Assembly: GCF_001625305.1 (NCBI RefSeq)
Contig: NW_017803669.1
Location: 247,299 to 311,298 of the forward strand
Length of the DNA stretch: 64,000 nt
DNA from: Branchiostoma belcheri
Lineage: Eukaryota; Chordata; Leptocardii; Amphioxiformes; Branchiostomatidae
Reading direction: 5' to 3'
Position numbers and translations under genes: made by a program. Position 1 is the first letter of the stretch. Each line of letters begins with the position of its first letter. The notes beneath the pieces were generated by a model, which saw nothing but the letters and a program-made list of their open reading frames with translations, was not told where the DNA came from and did no database searches. Positions 46,261 to 57,539 of the stretch are shown here, piece after piece.

Positions 46261-46996
46261 ATCTCATTAACTTTGGCTGGCGATCGGAAACGCGTTATGG
46301 TTACGCGCTACGCCAACTCTACCGCGTTATGCCGCGTTCGGGTTAGCGTTTATGCATATTTGCCGAACGCGTTCGTAACGCGCGGGGAACGCGGCATTGA
46401 CGCGGCACGATGGAAACATTGACGCGAGCTGTACTGTATCAGGACGACCCAGATTCTACTAAAACCCTGGTGTTCATATTATATAAAAGATCAAGCTTCA
46501 AGTGTGACAGTGCTACTGGGAGGGCCACTAGAAGAACAACTAGATTTAAAGGCTACAGCCACACCAACGGGTTAGATCTCTGAGATGTGCCAAACTGGCA
46601 GATAGAAGCATCTTTCATTTCCTGTTGTTTTCATGTTGGGAATATCATTCAGAAAATTCTTCTTTTGTCATCTGTTGCAATGACTATTCCTACATCTTCA
46701 CACCATAGTACTAGTCCATCTGTAGTTGTCCCATCTGTATTCTCCTGTTGCTGCTCTAGCTGGCTCCCGGCTCCAGCAGGGCAGCATTGCTGTGCTGTTA
46801 TTGATTTATATGTGAGAGCCAGGGGGTGAGGTCACTCTCACTGGCACTGGTGTGATTAAATAAGAATCAGCACCTGGACAACAGGATTGGAATCCAATAG
46901 TTGGGGATGGACTGAGCAGGAAGGATATCACCTGTTCAGATAGACATGATCATCACAGAATACTCAATGTAATGTGCATACGTTATACTGCCTCTG

Positions 46997-47619
46997 CGGT
47001 ATGCCTGAATACCTCAACCGACCTCAACCGGCCTCAACCGACCACAACCGACCGTGTAATGGGTTAATATGCAGTATACATGGGCTAACAACCTTTTCCA
47101 ACGCTCTGGATACATTGTCTATGCTTGTATGAATGGAAAAAACACTGTAACTTTGACGTATATTTACCAGTTTTTAAAAGTTATTCATCGTTGGGCCTGC
47201 ATGGGGAACCTCTGGACACTTTTTGCTTCATACAGGCCACAGAACGCAAAGATGTTGGTTTATAAATCATAGTAAAGTACAAATACTATCATAACCAACT
47301 CATAATAGCTATATACCAAGTGTTTTCCAGCCTGACATCCAAGCTGCTAAGCAAGTACGCCTACCGGCTTGACCTCCATTGACCTCAAGGAGGAACGCTC
47401 CGCGGAACCAACCAGCGAACTTCGGGGGGGTGGCTAGACAGATCATTTATTTCAATAGTTGGATGTCGATCCCTTCATGCTTTTAAATCTCATTCATACA
47501 AGCATAGACAATGTATCCAGAGCGTTAGAAAAGGTTGTTAGCCCATGTATACTGCATATTAACCCATTACGCGGTCGATTGTGGTCGGTTGCGGTCGGTT
47601 GAGGTATTTAGGCAGACCC
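46997..47619. mobile_element. 623-bp long-TIR element with perfect 9-bp target duplication
   Basis: CTGCCTCTG occurs at 46988-46996 and 47620-47628, immediately flanking inverted ends of about 160 bp. The ends contain CGGTATGCCTGAATACC against GGTATTTAGGCAGACCC, then repeated ACCTCAACCG units, then GGGTTAATATGCAGTATAC. The 9-bp TSD and long TIRs suggest a Mutator-like (MULE) non-autonomous element. The loop (47280-47440) is unrelated sequence. Confidence 0.75.
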
Positions 47620-47866
47620 CTGCCTCTGGACCAGCTGTTGTTGCTCACCTGATATTACTCACTGCACAAAAAAGGTCATAGGCCATAAGACAGGATGCTA
47701 AGCTATAGTTGAAAAGAGGAAAGGGAAGAGGTTGTTGAAAAGTATATTGACCCTGCATTACAGGATCAGATGTGGGTGTTTTCAAGCTTTGAAGGGTATT
47801 AGAAAAGCCTGGTAGGAAATGTTCTGAATCAAGGTTGAACTGTAATTTCCAATGCCAAAAAAATGG

Positions 47867-49024
47867 GGTTGGCAGATAAAGGAGTCCAGTCCAATCGGTT
47901 GAAAAAGCAGTCCAGTCCGATTTGGGGGTGGAAAAAGCAGTCCGGTAGTTTCTGTGTGTAGCAGCGCCCCCTTGTAAAACAAGTGCAAGCAGTCTGGTGT
48001 GTGTCAAAAGTGTGCATGTCACTGCATGTCACCGTGTGAAGCGCACTCATTGGACACAGCTATGCAAATGCTGACAACTGTCTGCGATACGTAAATAATA
48101 AGAGGCTGAGCGGCAGCTAATTGGGGTGTGTGTGGGGGTTTTGTGTTTGGTGCAAATCGTGAGTGCGAGCAATACTCACTTAAAGTAATAAGAGACTGCG
48201 CGGCAGCGACTAGTATTTGGAGTGTGTGGTGGGGGCGGACATATGGTTGCGTTTCGGACATACGGTTTGCGTTCGGCGTGGATCGTGAATGCGAGTGATA
48301 CTTTACTTAAATGATAATAATTTTTAGTACGTAAATAATAATAATAAGAAAGTGCGCTCGATCCTCACGCAGCTACAATTTCCGCTTACCGGCACCATTA
48401 AAAATTATGCAGTATTTATTAAACATCTGATTAATTAACGTTACATGTTATACCTTATTTTGGCACTCAAATCTTGGGTCAGTTTTGAAATCTTAAACTC
48501 CGAGTTACTCGGAACCTACTCAGAACCTAAGTCCAGATATGACCGGTATTGTTTCTGCCAGAAAACTGACAGTTTAGGCCTATGCCGTTTATTAACGTCT
48601 GGATTATTTACAAACTGTTTAGAATCTGTGTCTACTAGCTGTTTATCAAGCTACCTTTCATCAAGTGTCAAGTGTACATGATGAAAGGTAGCTATAGTGC
48701 ATGGGCATTTCTAGAACTATAACTATGTCTAAAACTACGTCTGAAGGGTCTTAATTTATGGGTAAAATGATCTGAACTCCAAAGCTCTGTCTTTAATTAT
48801 TTACGTAAGTATCGCAGGCAGTTGTTGGCAGTTGCATAGCTGTGTCCAATGAGTGCGCTTCACACCATGACATACGGTAACATGCCAGGCTGCGTGCACT
48901 TTTATCATATTTTGTAAGGTGGCGTTGCTACACACAAACTACCGGACTGCTTTTTCCACCCACAAATCGGACTGGACTGCTTTTTCAGCCGATCGGACTG
49001 GACTCCCTTTTCCACCAACCCCCC
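47867..49024. mobile_element. 1158-bp MULE-like element, copy 2 of the GCAGTCC family
   Basis: It is flanked by AAAAAATGG at 47858-47866 and 49025-49033 (9 bp; the left site has one extra A upstream). Each TIR holds three direct subrepeats of GGAAAAAGCAGTCCAGTC type, then a GTAGCAGCGCC/GGCGTTGCTAC pair. Inverted similarity continues inward through CATTGGACACAGCTATGCA, for well over 200 bp. The interior has a roughly 110-bp tandem repeat. Confidence 0.78.
48100..48320. repeat. Two-copy tandem repeat of about 110 bp inside the MULE-like element
   Basis: Both units start TAATAAGAGRCTG, include GCGGCAGC, and end CGTGAATGCGAGTGATACT-like (first unit GTGAGTGCGAGCAATACT). Confidence 0.65.
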
Positions 49025-50687
49025 AAAAAATGGACTTATCCAAATCTTAAACTCACAAACTCCAGCCTTTCAAGTTATGGTTCCTCAGGACTGCTCCCCT
49101 CAGACGTGGTCCGGTCCATAATTGTTCACTTAATATGGTCACTTAATTGTTCAAGTATTGTATGTATGTTAGTCTGTTCTCGTACTACACGTCTGCCTGT
49201 ACATGTCCTTCATACATCCCTTTTTCTATAACAAAAATCATTTCCTGTTATTACAAGGTAATCAAGTTTTAAGTGCAGGGCAATGAAAGCAGATTTTATG
49301 CTCCATTTTGCGAGGTAGTGATTTATGACATCTGACATTTGCCCAGTGATACAGACGTGCTGCATTGGATTCCGATGCTGGCTTCACCCCAGTCTGGCTT
49401 GTAGGATGGAGATTGTGTTGTGTCTGGACTCTGGGGTTACAACCTTGGGTCAGGGGTCAGGATTGCTTACTCAGCATGATGTGGGGACCACTTTTAAATC
49501 AATAGAAAGTTGTTAGTACCTTTAGGGCCTCCTGTGGGGATCTCCACACTGTGGAGTTCTACTGATTTTGTTAGGAGTAGTTAGCTCAGTACATATAGGT
49601 GGATGATTTTGATCTGTATCTGGTTTGTATAACAGGTTAACTGCCTCGTGCCCTAAGAGACACAAGAAATTGATTCGTAGGAGGCACTAAACAGGGTGCA
49701 TCTCATCTCAATAAGCATGGTTCCTTTTCTGAAGGTGCTTCTGATGTAGCAATAAGCATTTTTCTTTTTCTGAAGGTACTTGTAATGTAGCCCAACTACA
49801 TATATCAGCTTCAAGCAGCCCTTCCACTAGATAGGCCCCTCAAAGATTGATGGCCAACATCTTTGATACAGGAGAATTGGGAACATCTTAATCCTGATTT
49901 ATGCATGTGCTACCATATTATTGTAAGACTGAGACTAGAACGTAGTGTTAAAGGCTGACGTGATGTCAGATAGTCCGTAGTGACAGAGGATCCTGAGCTA
50001 CTGGTTCTGTGAATGGGAATGGTTCTCTGGAGTTAGAGGTGTGTATGTCCATAATAAGCTCTCAGGGAGGAGGCCCAATCAGACACTGACAGCAAGAGAT
50101 TGTTTAACACAAGCTATAGTACAAGGAAGGATTTAAAACTGAGTTCTGTAAGCGTATATATAGGAGCTTTCAGACGGCATCCACCATCTTTCTTCAGCTA
50201 ATGAAGAGGGCAGTCACGTGACCCGGGGTTGAAAGGTCAGCACAGGTCACGTGACTGGATGAGTTTGTTGTAGATGGGGGGTAGACGGTGGCGGCCTTGG
50301 TCACGGTTTGGTCACAGTCTTCAGGTGTTCATGCTCGTGTGTCTTGTCTCCTTCTTCTCCTGTGTCTAAGGTTCAGGTGACTGTCAAACCACAAGTACTG
50401 GTCCGTATGTGTTGACTTGCGGTAAACACCTAACTTCAAGCTACTTGTGACGTGACTGTCCTAATATATACATGACGTCAATACTTGCATACCATGATAT
50501 ATACAGATCATTTGCATACTGTAACTTTTCATGCAGCTGCAACCAACCAAGTTGATGAAATAAAACTTAACAGAAGAACAGAACATGGATACATGTGTAC
50601 ATGTAGCTTAATTTTCCTATATGCTGCAGGTAAAATTATGTACTCCAAAATATTTTATTTAATATTCATCTACCTTTGTCCATGCAG

Positions 50688-51104
50688 GTTGCCTATTCTG
50701 GCATTTATGGTAGGCTTGTTGGCTGTGTGGCCAACCTGGAGGTGAACCAGGAGAAAAAGAACCTGTGGACTACTGGTACCCCCTTCCCGATCAATGGCAC
50801 CCCGTCCTGCTGCCAGCAACCCTCCACAACCACCAAAGTGCAGCCTGGAGTCAGCTTTGACGGCTTTGGTTATCTGATGTTTTCCAACCAGAACTTCTCC
50901 ATTAACGGCCAATTGCAAGTCTCCCTCCAATTCAGAACCTTCAACAGACATGCAGTGATCCTATTGGTTGAGGGAGAGATAGAGTATTATGGGTTGTTCC
51001 TGGACGAAGGCCACCTGGTCTTCCAGCTGGAGAATTTGGGGCTTAATCCAGGAAGGGAAAATGTGACATCTGACCTGACCTACAATCATGGAACCTGGTA
51101 TGAG
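50688..51104 (+). CDS. Laminin-alpha-like gene, exon 5: end of LG1, linker, first half of LG2
   Basis: Largest exon: 417 nt, 139 codons, phase 0 at both ends. The acceptor CATGCAG ends at 50687 and the donor TATGAG|GTGAGT is at 51104/51105. It opens VAYSGIYGRLVGCVANLEVN, whose GRLVGCVANLEVN closes LG1 (the conserved F/L-x-G-C-x-x-N/D-L strand). A linker with adjacent cysteines (PSCCQQ) follows. LG2 then begins at VSFDGFGYLMF and runs through LQVSLQFRTFNRHAVILLVE to YNHGTWYE. Sequons NFS and NVTS are seen. Residues are about 197-335. The W-Y-x motif at the exon end is the LG2 counterpart of WYHV in exon 3, so the LG1 and LG2 intron positions are partly parallel. Confidence 0.88.
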
Positions 51105-51440
51105 GTGAGTTGTAACATTCAAGAAGTCACTCTCGGATCTTCCAGTAACAAAGCTACATTTTTCTTGTTACATGTGACCAGATAGTATGTTGCACTCTTG
51201 ACAAGGTACAAAACATGTATGTCCTACAATGGAAAGTGAAGATGTTGTATTATTACACTGAAGTTCCACTAAAGCAGAAAAAAGAAGACAATATATCAGC
51301 ATGTTCTCTTCAAATAACTTTTTTTCTGGGCATGAGCTGCTGCAATGAAGTGACCCTCTTTTCAGCGCCAGTTATATACAGCAGCACATCTCTGACAACC
51401 CAAACTTATCCATGATGAAGGTATTGAGTCATTGACGTTT

Positions 51441-52270
51441 TGTTACCTCCCTCCATGACATGTCATCATGTCATGGAGGTTATATTTTCAGTTGCGTTTA
51501 TCTGTCTGTCTGTCTGTCCGTGTGTTGGTCAACAAGATAACTCAAGAACGGCTGGATGGATGGGTTTCATACTTGGTGTGGTAGGGTGTGGCGAAAACTG
51601 GAAATGATGAGATTTTGGGCCCCCTATAGTGGCTGCCCTTGGTACTGCAGCGCAACCTCTGGTTTTGATATCTCATGATCTGGACATGCTAGGATAATGA
51701 ATTTTGGATGATAGGTTACCGTAGCTCTTGTCTTTGGGAAGAAGTCATGTGAGTTTGGGCCTCCTAGCAGCTTGTTCTGGAACTGCAGGATGGTTTCTTT
51801 GAAAATCTTCAAGAGAGGATAACTTAACAACCGTTTGATGAATCGTCATGTATGTACAAATGTAGGTAGCTTAAGCGATGCTTGACATAATTAGATTAGA
51901 ACTATGCAAATCAGGATCTAATTTTCATAATTAATGAGGAAATTCTATAAATCTGCTGTATTCCATATTAGCGCTATAAAACACTTTAGACATATGTAAT
52001 TGAGAACGAAAAGATCATTGGCAGATATTGGTTATGTAAATGAAGACCTAATTTGCATAATTAATGGCAAATCGTTACAATTTTATTGTGGTAACTGCTG
52101 GGAATTTAATACTTGCCATAATTGGAAGTTCAGTGAAGGTGACCATCACTAAACATAATTCATTCAAATCAGGACCTCATTTGCATAATATATGAGGAAA
52201 TGCTAGAATAGCCTAATTTCTTAAGATAACCCTGTCATTGGGTGGAGAATATGATTATAATATATCAAGT
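51441..52270. mobile_element. Octamer-rich dispersed element, copy in the exon 5-6 intron
   Basis: It starts TTACCTCCCTCCATGACATG, has a run of CTGT repeats, then CTCAAGAACGGCTGGATGGA, and several TTTGCATAATTAATG units. The end is disturbed by a tRNA-like sequence from 52273. Confidence 0.6.
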
Positions 52271-52272
52271 GG

Positions 52273-52390
52273 CGTCCGTGGCGCAACAGTTAGAGCGTTG
52301 GACTCTGAACCGAGCTCTGGAAAAATGTATAATTAGTCAACTTGAACGGCAAACATGAGTTGTCAGAGGTCGTGCTTGCATACATGTATG
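52273..52390 (+). repeat. tRNA-derived SINE or tRNA pseudogene fragment
   Basis: GTCCGTGGCGCAACAGTTAG resembles a tRNA D-arm and A box. It is followed by an anticodon-like loop CTCTGAA (CTG). The expected arm is broken by about 50 bp, after which AGAGGTCGTGCTTGCATAC resembles a degenerate T-arm. Not a functional tRNA. Confidence 0.45.
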
Positions 52391-52433
52391 ATATTGTTGG
52401 TTATACACGTACATGTATAACCAACAATATCAT
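52388..52433. repeat. 46-bp hairpin in the exon 5-6 intron
   Basis: Arms ATGATATTGTTGGTTATAC and GTATAACCAACAATATCAT are exact inverses around an 8-base loop. Confidence 0.9.
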
Positions 52434-52745
52434 TCCTTGTCCATGTTAAATGATAAATAATTTGTATAAAAATTTTGCAAATGAGCATTGTTAATGTAAG
52501 CTATTTACAGGTGGTCATCACCATGCATATTAAGATTTACGAAAGCATTAAACATGCCATGGAGGTATGAGCTCGCCGAACTCTAGTTATTATTATTATT
52601 TATTATAATTAATATTTATTATAGTATATCCCTTCTCCTATTCAGAAATCCTTGAGAATTTCTGGAGAGGTTGATAGTTTAAACTGCCTAATATATCTTC
52701 CCCTAGGTACATGCACATAAAAGTTACCTTTCCATCATGTTTCAG

Positions 52746-52906
52746 GTGACTGTGTCCACTCTCCCTGGTGTTTCTGTCTCCATGGTAATAAGGAACGTTA
52801 ACAGTGGCAGTGTTGTTGAGAACAAAACTGCAGAATCCCATGTGGTCCTGGCTGGAGGAGAAGTACAGATTGTTTTGGGATCTCAACATCCAAACCAAAC
52901 AAACAG
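52746..52906 (+). CDS. Laminin-alpha-like gene, exon 6: middle of LG2
   Basis: The acceptor TGTTTCAG ends at 52745. The donor ACAG|GTGGAT at 52906/52907 is weaker than the others but has GT. The exon is 161 nt, entering in phase 0 and leaving two bases of a Ser codon. The peptide opens VTVSTLPGVSVSMVIRNVNS and ends GEVQIVLGSQHPNQTN. Joined to exon 5 it reads WYE|VTVST, as expected for the strand after the LG tryptophan, and VQIVLGS matches the strand that holds L-x-V-G-G in other LG modules. Sequons NKT and NQT are present. A longer read-through frame continues past the donor but is not supported by the phase of the next exon. Confidence 0.82.
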
Positions 52907-53591
52907 GTGGATACAGAAGAACTTTATTGCACGACAATTGTACAGGGTACATTGTATGGCAAATAGGTAACAATAAGTAGCATAGTAAAATAGATAGGTA
53001 TAGAATAAAACTTAACAACTTATATATAGAAAAGAAATAATAAAAAGTTAGCATAGGCTTTACAATCAGGCGGAGTTTTTTATGGGTACATGTGACAGCA
53101 AATCAGTATTCTTTCTAATAACAAAACAGTCTTTTATGTATCTACCTATTTTTGCATTGTGTGGGCTGTTGCATTTAAATATGTAATCAAATCTATCTGT
53201 AGCAACAAGTCTATAGAAATCTGTCGTATTTGATACATACTTCTCAATCACCGTGTAGTATACTAGTAATTGTACATTGTATACATGCATGACTGAAGTC
53301 TCTTAGGGAAGACTTCTGTGCTCAGTACTCAGTCGTGAACTACAGTATTTTATGCAGAATTGTAATTGGCTGGGATATGCCACAGTATGCCACAGCACTG
53401 CTCATACAAGCAATTTGGAACAAATTTTGGATGCTTTTAGACTTCAAGACAATTAACAGTTTACTCGGTGTTCTCAGCTAAAAAAAAACATTGTAAGACT
53501 TTCTGTTTATGTGGGACCCGGTCATTTCCTTCAACATACTTGTATGCTGTTGTACAATTCAACTCTTCCCCTGTTCTTTACTCCATTTAAG

Positions 53592-53715
53592 TGTTGGTCC
53601 CACATTGCTGAAGTTTGCTGGCTGTCTGCATGATGTACGCCTGAACAACAGAAGGGTACAGCTCAACACATCCTCATCCTCTGCTGCTGTCAGCTTCCAG
53701 GGATGTCTGCCTCAG
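53592..53715 (+). CDS. Laminin-alpha-like gene, exon 7: end of LG2
   Basis: The acceptor AG at 53590-53591 follows a pyrimidine-rich stretch. The donor CCTCAG|GTTAGC is at 53715/53716. The 124-nt exon completes the split codon as Ser with its first base and ends in phase 0. The peptide opens VGPTLLKFAGCLHDVRLNNR and ends SSSSAAVSFQGCLPQ. F-A-G-C-L-x-D-V-x-L-N-N is the highly conserved closing strand of laminin G domains, and the second cysteine (FQGC) is its usual disulphide partner. This is the clearest LG signature in the window. One sequon (NTS) is present. LG3-LG5 would be expected downstream, but none was recognised before 64000, so the intron exceeds 10 kb or the exons were missed. Confidence 0.88.
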
Positions 53716-54064
53716 GTTAGCCTTATATTATCTCCATGAAAAATGTTTTGGTCTGTCTGTGTGTGTGAGTGTGTGGGCATACAGGCAAAACCTGTCGTGT
53801 GACAGGCTGAATAAAAGGTTTTTAACGGGAACTATGCGGCTCCAGATGTGTTTCGTCACATTTGTAGTCAGCACAACTTAAGAAGTGTGGATTGTGATAT
53901 TTGGTATGTTGGTAGGTCATAGAAAGACAAAGGTCAAGGTCAAATATGGGCCTCCTGGTGGCTGACCTTGGTACTTGTTTGTGTTCATGTATGTGTGTGC
54001 ATGCGTGTTTGTTTTTTGGTGGGTGTGATTGGGGTGAATCACCCTTTCCCTTTTTTCAAACACT
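53716..54064 (+). other. Start of the intron after exon 7
   Basis: GTTAGC donor, then a short GTGTGTGA run and a fragment of the octamer-rich family. Confidence 0.5.
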
Positions 54065-54067
54065 TAA

Positions 54068-54441
54068 GGCCACACCAATTTAATTTGTTGGTTCTCGGAT
54101 TCGCCTCTTCATTTTTTTTCTGATTTGCAAAAAAAAAAAAAGATTCTGGTTCTGAATCAACTAAAAAATGCTCATATTTTGCCCCCAACAGTTGTGGAAA
54201 GTCCTTTTCTTCCTAGCTGTTGCAGTGTTTCCATCTATCAACGCAGTGGTTTGATTAAAAGTTCAAAATTCATTGTTTAAATATTAACACAACCTTTTGT
54301 GTTGACTTCATGGCTCCTATTATAGCATTTGGGGCTATAATAGGATGCCTAAACCTGTTTTTATTTTTATTTTTTTTCGCCCTGTTGCTTCATGTTTTTT
54401 CTGACAAAATCCGAGAACCAACAAATTAAATTGGTGTGGCC
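54068..54441 (+). mobile_element. GGCCACACC-family MITE, copy 6
   Basis: A 374-bp element flanked by TAA (54065-54067 and 54442-54444). It belongs to the subfamily with GTTGGTTCTCGGA ends, shared with copies 1 and 7. Confidence 0.85.
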
Positions 54442-54444
54442 TAA

Positions 54445-55454
54445 GTACTGTAACGGTTGCAACTTTAAATATTTTTAATGGTTTACCTCCTTTTTGTTCA
54501 TTACAAGGGAATTTTTTCCAGAGAACATAAAATCAAGAGTAAAACAATCAGCAGGGTTATTTTAAGTAAAATGTGAATCCATGTACATGTATGTTTTAAG
54601 TTAGACTTACATGTATATGGGTCACACGTGAGAGGCCATTTCATGTAATCTGACTAGGTTCCATGGCTGTTTCTGTACAAAGCCTTAAGTCCATCACGCT
54701 AAAGGGCATACATCTGCCAACTCATCAACACTAACATGGACCTTCAGACATGACAAGGTCCTGATCAAATTACCCATCAAAAAGTGGAGATGTTCACACA
54801 AATCCCTTGTCTGTTTCCTGGCAGCCATTACAAGTGCAGATAAAGACATCACGGCGATTGGGGATGTAGAGGATGAATAGAGGTGGTGGTAGTCCAATAC
54901 TAAGTGCCACTCTTATTACACATCAAAGGGAATGACAAGCATATTGGTATGCAACAGCCTGCCCTGGTGATTGCTTTCTGTAGTCTCTTTTTGAATGCTC
55001 ATGACAAGCCATCATTTCCAACTTGGCAAGATCAGCTTTCTCACTCAGGATCAGTCCATTGGAGTCTGTTTTATTGTAGGAGGTACATTTGAAATGCTTT
55101 GAATTCATTGTGCACACTTTTGTAAGTCTTTCGACATGTAATGCACTTACATTTTTGTAATCTGACAATATTACCATATATTTTTGGGACTTGAAAATTT
55201 GATACTTTTGATGCAAAGAGCATACATGTATGGCCTTTATCCATCAATATTGACAATTATCATGACAGAATCTGATAATGCTCTTTGTGATTTCTCCAGT
55301 GTCACTGACAAAAGGTAGTGGATGGATGCTACTTGAAATGTCTTACCGTTTCCAGTTGCTTGATTAACATGGTACTAGATAACTTGAATCCTAATCCTAA
55401 TTTGCATCAGCCTTACAGCATGAAATATGGCTTAACTCAATAACTGTCCTATTA
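54445..55454. other. Anonymous intronic sequence
   Basis: No LG exon found. An open frame on the minus strand at 54694-54897 has no domain. Confidence 0.35.
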
Positions 55455-55810
55455 TAAACGGGGGATGCCCTATAACATTGGACACTTTTTCACGCACTCG
55501 AACTCATGGCGCTCTGTCACTAGTTGTCAGAGAGTGGTTAGGTTTTGATGAATGAATTTTGAGAACATTAATGTTAACAACATACTTGGATGAGAAATTC
55601 ATTCAAACTATTCATGCGCCCTTCATGCTCCGCGTCACAAGCGACAAACTTTCGTGAATGTACCTTGAAGTTCGTGAATGCGGCTATGCTTGACAGTATG
55701 CCCTAACTTTGGACGCTTTGGTAATTTTTCTCTCTTCAGGCATTGGTGACGAAATTACTAAACAAAACTAAGAATAGAATTTTATAATATTTTAGCCAAA
55801 AGTTCTTTGT
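55455..55810 (+). mobile_element. GGGTGCCCTAAC-family repeat
   Basis: GGGGGATGCCCTATAAC start, CACGCACTCGAACTCATGG, CTAGTTGTCAGAGAGTGGTT, and a right half shared with 19405-19590. Confidence 0.55.
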
Positions 55811-57539
55811 CAACTATTGCAACAAAGAACATATACTGTAGCACCAGACCTGTCCATTTGCTGTCAATTAGAACCTCCTTATTTTGCGATGGGTTTAACT
55901 GAGAAAATCTCCCCCAGTGGCAAGATTGCTTCTCGACAGTAAAAGACAATCCCAGCATACTTCAGGATTAACCAAGCAGAAGGGGTCATATAGGGGAATT
56001 ATGTCAGAGATGTTAGTTTTTGTAGTGCTTTAATGAGAACAAAAGGTCCTGAAGTACAACCCAGGATGCCACTCTTCAAGCCATACTAACTTTACTTTCT
56101 TGTTTCTCAGATTTGCTGTTTTTATTCAGGTTTATTCATGAATCAAAATTATCTGCACTCTCACGACACAAGGAGCTACATTTGTACAAGGAGGGCAGTG
56201 TGGCTTGGTAAACAAACATGAAGTAGCTTTCTCAACATATAAGCTGTTACCCAGGAAAATAAATTTTTCCCAACATTTTTGTTAGAAAGAGTGTGAAAAA
56301 ATTATATTAAGTTTTCTACTATTTAAGAGGCAACAGACGATACACAAGATTCTATCGGAAGCCTGCTGCATGGAATTGTCTTAGACTTTGAAGGCATGCA
56401 CTGCTGGTCACTTGAAGACTAAGCCCTGATTGAAAATCACTGTATTGGTCATGGGGCTTTTGAGTTGTTACGAAAAGCGGGTATGAACAGTTAACGGTGC
56501 ACACCCCAGTTCTTCCATGACAGGGGTCCGCGATAGTCCGTTGTAAAAAATATTTATTATTACAATGTATTATAATTGTATTGGGCCTAGTGTGGATTCG
56601 CATATAGGTTGACGTTATAACTCGATTATTTGTCGGCGCTTTTTAAAAAATTTCTTTTTTTGCCAAACTCTTTTTATTTGCACGCTCGTGTCAGTGTTGG
56701 GGTACCCAGAGGATGACATCCATTTAATCAAATCAACATTGCCTTATTAGTAATGGATGTCGATAAGTCTTGATGAGTCTTTATCACTGACAAGAGCAAG
56801 TAACTATGCTAAGAAGGCAGACAGGCCTTTTTGCATAGCAAAAAGTGCATTGTATACATGTAGTCCTGCAAACATACAGTGTGGTAAAAAAAATAACAGT
56901 GGTATCATATATGGTATATTGTGGCTGGCACCACAGGAAGGACTACAGCAGTTTCAGCACCACAGACAGGGAAGGTCTACTTTTGACACATAATTTTATA
57001 CATCCTCTAAGATGTCCCATGTGCTTGTTGCATGTATGAGAATATAATCTGGCTACAAGTCAAGTATTCCATTTTCCATCGTGACAGGGAATAAATGAGT
57101 TGCAGATGGAGCTCATCATCATGTCTAATCAAATGCATCTGATTCTTTAAACGGTGCAATGTACTGACCCATATCAACCTTCACCTTCATTACATTTCTT
57201 GGAAGGAAGCTGCTGTAGTTGGATAAATCAGAACAATGTTACTGTGACAGAATCCTGCATTCCTAGTCCTACACCAGAAAATTAATGTCCGCCAGAAGTT
57301 TGTCGGAAACTGCATCCATCTTTAATGGAGCATAAAGAAAGATATTAGGCAAAAATGTTTCCATCCAAGTCTGTCTTTAAAAGCAGAGGACTAGATTTGA
57401 CTTTGGCAGCATTTGTATAGAAAGGTTTAATAGTAAACACTTCTTAGACTAGTTTGTGTTAATTTGTGGTTCACACATGCAAGGATATATAGCTCACTCT
57501 AATCGCTCTGACAATATATACTTCTTGGCCTTGGTAATG
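55811..57539. other. Anonymous intronic sequence
   Basis: No exon or named repeat recognised. Confidence 0.35.

Larger units (their letters stand above)
42294..46439. mobile_element. 4.1-kb TA-flanked DNA transposon candidate, CpG-rich, with assembly gap
   Basis: The left end ATACAGTACAGCTCGCGT (42294-42311) is exactly inverted at 46422-46439. Looser inverted similarity (AACGCGGCATTGACGCG, TTTCCA) continues about 50-100 bp inward. If the target is TA, the TIR starts CAGTACAGCTCGCG, which resembles Tc1/mariner-type ends. The left end also folds on itself: CGCGTTATAGTT at 42308 pairs with AACTATAACGCG near 42408. The interior is richer in CpG than its surroundings and contains exon-like segments at 43025 and 44344. 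It lies in the intron between exons 4 and 5. The two ends could instead be independent copies. Confidence 0.55.

Noticed and set aside
50670..50951. 93-codon minus-strand frame
   Set aside because: It is the antisense shadow of the strongly supported laminin-like exon 5.
52273..52322. Functional tRNA-Gln gene
   Set aside because: Anticodon-arm pairing is poor, the T-arm is displaced by about 50 bp, and the acceptor stem does not close.
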